DNA of 64,000 nt from Lumbricus rubellus (Eukaryota > Annelida > Clitellata > Crassiclitellata > Lumbricidae), in the NCBI GenBank assembly GCA_945859605.1, contig OX243819.1, positions 3,112,537-3,176,536 of the forward strand, given 5' to 3'. The translations under genes were made by a program, and so were the position numbers. Positions within the stretch are counted from its first letter, which is position 1. Every line of letters begins with the position of its first letter. Below the pieces are notes generated by a model. It was not told the DNA's origin and did no database searches. It worked only from the letters and a program-made list of their open reading frames with translations. This document shows, piece by piece, positions 61,407 through 64,000 of the stretch.

Positions 61407-62182
61407 TTATTTAATGTAAAATGTATCTAATCCAGATCTGTACCTGCCCTTATTTGTTTTACTAGTAAGGTCTATAACCACAAAACCATGCGTTTCATCC
61501 CACGCAGTTTTGCATAGTTTTCGAAATTCTTCAATAGTCATATCATCTACGCCTATATGATCGCTGTAGATAAGATTAATATTTTTAGGTCTTGAGGGAA
61601 TAGACATATAAAGTTAGCATTCTCTCTTATAGTTTGTCTAGGCAGCTTGAAATAATTTTGTGCTAGGTAAAAGCAGTCTACATTACTATGCCTACCTCTT
61701 ATATAATACGATTCACATTTATTCTGCTTCTCTAATTGTAAGTCGTCGAAAATCATGAGATTCTTTTTATCTCGACTTAAGTCTCGTGGATCTGGAACAT
61801 CTTCCGAAGTTTCAAAGAACTTGCAGTCTATATCCGATTTCTTTTCCATGTTTTTAGACATCTCCTCGACTACGGCGGTCGGTGATACATTTAATTTCAT
61901 TATCTCATCGCGATTATCAAAAAGTCTTATAATTGCTTCCTTTGGTAATTTCTCTTCGAATGCTTTCTTTAGTATCTTGTATTCTGGTTGGAAAAGTGAT
62001 TTACCGAAGATCTGTAAGTTATCATAGTCTAACCAACCAGGTCTCAGTAATAAATTAAGTAGTAAAGTTGTTTTACCGCATTGAGACTTACCGACGATCA
62101 AACCTCTGATGCTTCTTGGTAGGAGAGGACTGTTAAAGCGTTTACTTGATTCTTCATTCCACGATAGGTCTTGGACTTCCAT
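61407..62182 (-). pseudogene. ATP: packaging ATPase with a one-base frameshift
   Basis: Walker A 'GLIVGKSQCGKTTLL' and Walker B 'LMIFDDLQ' are intact in the frame 62182 to 61553. After 'ENANFICLFPQDLK' near 61590 the reading changes: the remaining C-terminus ('IGVDDMTIEEFRKLCKTAWD' onwards) is in the next frame (61607-61407). Comparison with element 1 places a single missing base in a run of As. This could be genuine decay or a homopolymer sequencing error. Confidence 0.88.
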
Positions 62183-62202
62183 TTTAATTATATTATATTA
62201 AA
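62183..62202. promoter_or_regulatory. 20-bp divergent promoter between ATPase and PLA2-INT
   Basis: Pure AT (TTTAATTATATTATATTAAA-like) between two ATGs on opposite strands. Matches the 28-bp counterpart in element 1. Confidence 0.55.
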
Positions 62203-62742
62203 ATGGAGCACAGCTCGTATTGCGTAAAATGTAAACGAAAAACTGACTGTAGAGATATTCAACGAGTCGTCAGTAAGAATGGTAGATCTATGCTTAGATG
62301 TATATGCGTTGAATGTGGCGCTAGAAAAACTCAGTTTACTAAAATGTTCACTACTGTACAAGGTGGTGATTTGGTATCAGCTCTCAATTCTGCTACTTCT
62401 AATATTAAACTTCCATGGGCAAAGTACCCGGGTGAAATACATCTTCCAGGACATTCTTTCACGGGTCCAGGAACTCGATTGGATTTGCGATTGAATAGTG
62501 ATGGAACACCAAAAAATTGGAGTAAACCAGTAGACAGAGTTGATGCAGCAGCCTATCGTCATGACCTAGCCTATGCTAAACATACTGATACAGCAGGGAG
62601 AAACGTCGCTGACAGAGCTATGATAGATGAATTAAATAATATACCTAATCCTTCGTTCCGCGAACGAATTGAACGATCTATAGTAAAACCAATATTATCG
62701 ACGAAGACCCATTTTGGAATGGGGTTGAAAAAAAAGCTCTGA
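62203..62742 (+). CDS. PLA2-like virion protein with zinc ribbon
   Basis: 179 codons. Zinc ribbon 'CVKC...CVEC'; PLA2 calcium loop 'LPGHSFTGPGTRLDLRL' and catalytic 'AAYRHDLAY'. The zero-frame stop at 62740 follows the slippery run by one codon. Close homologue of the element 1 gene; zero-frame lengths 180 and 179. Confidence 0.87.
   Translation: MEHSSYCVKCKRKTDCRDIQRVVSKNGRSMLRCICVECGARKTQFTKMFTTVQGGDLVSALNSATSNIKLPWAKYPGEIHLPGHSFTGPGTRLDLRLNSDGTPKNWSKPVDRVDAAAYRHDLAYAKHTDTAGRNVADRAMIDELNNIPNPSFRERIERSIVKPILSTKTHFGMGLKKKL
62730..62736 (+). promoter_or_regulatory. putative -1 ribosomal frameshift site, A AAA AAG
   Basis: In the PLA2 frame the codons are TTG AAA AAA AAG CTC TGA, giving the classical slippery heptamer A AAA AAG two codons before the stop. 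A -1 slip continues straight into the integrase frame, which is open from 62673 and has no ATG. Confidence 0.65.
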
Positions 62743-63659
62743 GATGGACAGACCAACTTGCTGACGAATTGCATAAACCTATAGTCAGGAAGTTCAGGAA
62801 GCGAGTTGTTTATGTGCAGGGAGTGGACAAAGTTTGGGCGGCTGACTTGATTGACATGCAGGCTTATGCTAAATTTAATTCTGGTGTGAAATATTTGTTA
62901 AGCGTCATTGATATATTCTCCAAGTATGCATTTATTCAGCCGTTAAAAGATAAGCGCGGAGAATCTGTGGCAGATGCTTTCGTTAAAATATTTAATACGA
63001 GCAAAAGAAGGGGTGAAAAACTTTGGGTTGATAAGGGAACAGAATTCTATAATAAACAGGTAAAATCATTAGGTATGCAGTTGTACTCAACTGAGAATGA
63101 AGAGAAATCTTGTATCGTAGAAAGATTTAATAGAACAGTGAAAGAGAAAATGTTCAAATATTTTACAGCAAATTCAACTCATAGATATATCGATGTTTTA
63201 GATAATATGGTTAATTTATACAACACCACAAGACATTCTTCCATAAAAATGACTCCTGTTAAAGCGAGTGTTAAAGCAAACGAATGGGTTGTGTGGATGA
63301 ATCTGTATGGTGATGCTGTACCTGAAACTGTTAAACCTAAATTTTCGGTAGGAGATAAAGTAAGAATTTCTAAGAAGAAAAAGACATTCGAGAAAGGTTT
63401 CACTCAAAGGTGGACACAGGAAATTTTTACTATAACACACATTCAATACACAGACCCAATAACCTATAAAATATCTGACTATCATGGAGAAGAAATAAAA
63501 GGGACATTTTATGAGCCTGAGCTACAATCGACAACGCAAGATACATTTAAAATAGAAAAGATTATTAGGAAACGTGGAAACCGATCATTGGTGAAATGGT
63601 TAGGGTATGATGAGTCATTCAATTCATGGATTGATAATAAAGACTTGATATCATTGTGA
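62736..63659 (+). CDS. INT: Polinton integrase with chromodomain; no ATG
   Basis: About 307 residues after the presumed slip. 'WAADLIDMQ', 'LWVDKGTEF' and 'CIVERFNRTVK' carry the D,D,E triad; the C-terminal chromodomain is 'FKIEKIIRKRGNRSLVKWLG' with 'SFNSWI'. The conserved lead-in 'ALRWTDQLADELHKPIV' is upstream of any start-like codon. Inferred PLA2-integrase fusion 485 residues, against 484 in element 1. The frame is intact. Confidence 0.9.
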   Translation, partial: ALRWTDQLADELHKPIVRKFRKRVVYVQGVDKVWAADLIDMQAYAKFNSGVKYLLSVIDIFSKYAFIQPLKDKRGESVADAFVKIFNTSKRRGEKLWVDKGTEFYNKQVKSLGMQLYSTENEEKSCIVERFNRTVKEKMFKYFTANSTHRYIDVLDNMVNLYNTTRHSSIKMTPVKASVKANEWVVWMNLYGDAVPETVKPKFSVGDKVRISKKKKTFEKGFTQRWTQEIFTITHIQYTDPITYKISDYHGEEIKGTFYEPELQSTTQDTFKIEKIIRKRGNRSLVKWLGYDESFNSWIDNKDLISL

Positions 63660-64000
63660 ATTTAACTGATTTATAGCTTCTACAGAGTCATGGCCTTAAT
63701 TATATAATAAACAAAAAAAAATTTAAATTAAAAAAAAAAATAAAAAAAAAATTTAAAAAAAAAATTAAAAAAAAATAAATTAAAAAATTTTAATTCAAAA
63801 AAACTTTTTAAAAAAATTAAATTAAAAAAGTCTTCTTTTTAGAATTGTTAAAACAGCTCTCGTGTACTCAAATACTTTTTCTATGAATAAGAGTACGCTG
63901 TCCTATACAATCTCACGGTATCATTCGTGATACCAAAAGTAGGTCACGAAGACATGTATGCGTGCTGTGCTTTAATGGACGCAGCCGCTGAACCTGCTTT
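63660..64000. other. A/T-only tract and unassigned flank
   Basis: 63708-63830 is almost entirely A and T runs. 63919-63936 is a perfect hairpin, GGTATCA-TTCG-TGATACC. No inverted match to the left side of the element was found, so the right terminus of Polinton 2 lies here or beyond. Confidence 0.55.

Larger units (their letters stand above)
49971..63659. mobile_element. Polinton/Maverick element 2, termini not located
   Basis: Gene order: fibre, fibre, PRO, POLB, SAP-NUMOD, MCP, pVI-like, conserved protein, dUTPase-like, X-like, penton-like, ATPase (all -), then PLA2-INT (+). Every protein except SAP-NUMOD has a homologue in element 1, but identity is only moderate and the DNA is more AT-rich, so this is a separate lineage. 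It lacks the HNH and membrane-hairpin genes. ATPase and MCP carry frameshifts. Ends may lie in 49440-49970 and beyond 63660. Confidence 0.92.

Overview
This is eukaryotic, metazoan DNA. The coding evidence consists of short extracellular-domain exons with splice signals, separated by introns packed with transposons, SINE and LINE remnants and microsatellites. The palindrome TAGGCCTA is scattered through the host DNA. A marine invertebrate (echinoderm, lancelet or similar) fits best, but I cannot name the species.

Host gene, + strand, about 3686 to 48780 and open at both ends. Sixteen exons can be read. They begin with the first membrane segment and 'VTICNQNPFR' motif of a DEG/ENaC sodium channel and continue with a PAN/apple module, MAM, kringle, LDL-receptor class A, MAM, a half MAM, CUB, and further MAM halves. 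From the second exon on, every module boundary lies at a phase-1 intron, so the modules are symmetric cassettes, as expected from exon shuffling. The second membrane segment is not in the window.

Intron content. 1660-3590 is a dead LINE split by a TTAA-flanked piggyBac-like MITE. 10021-11008 is a deleted Tc1/mariner element. 14491-21441 is a four-level transposon nest: a hAT-like element with an 8-bp target duplication holds a long-inverted-repeat element and two copies of a composite hAT element, which itself carries a tRNA-type SINE and another hAT MITE. Two Polinton/Maverick (adintovirus-like) elements lie in introns of the same gene.

Polinton 1, 25362-43045 (17,684 bp), is complete. It has 192/194-bp inverted repeats starting AG, a TCCGAC 6-bp target duplication, integrase, PLA2-like protein, packaging ATPase, penton-like and hexon-like capsid proteins, several minor virion proteins, two fibre-like proteins, adenain-type protease, an HNH endonuclease and protein-primed family-B polymerase. 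The polymerase gene is split by a 1,808-bp MULE-like insertion with a 9-bp duplication. Polinton 2, about 49971 to at least 63659, is a divergent relative with the same gene set. Its polymerase and integrase reading frames are intact, but its packaging ATPase and major capsid genes carry frameshifts, and its replication block is inverted relative to element 1.

Most interesting observations: in both Polintons the integrase has no ATG and lies in the -1 frame of the PLA2 gene behind an A-rich slippery heptamer, implying a PLA2-integrase fusion made by ribosomal frameshifting. The fibre-like proteins share a fixed N-terminus but carry interchangeable C1q-like or discoidin-like heads. The X-like virion protein has three conserved adenain-type cleavage motifs. 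The host channel gene has an exceptionally decorated ectodomain.
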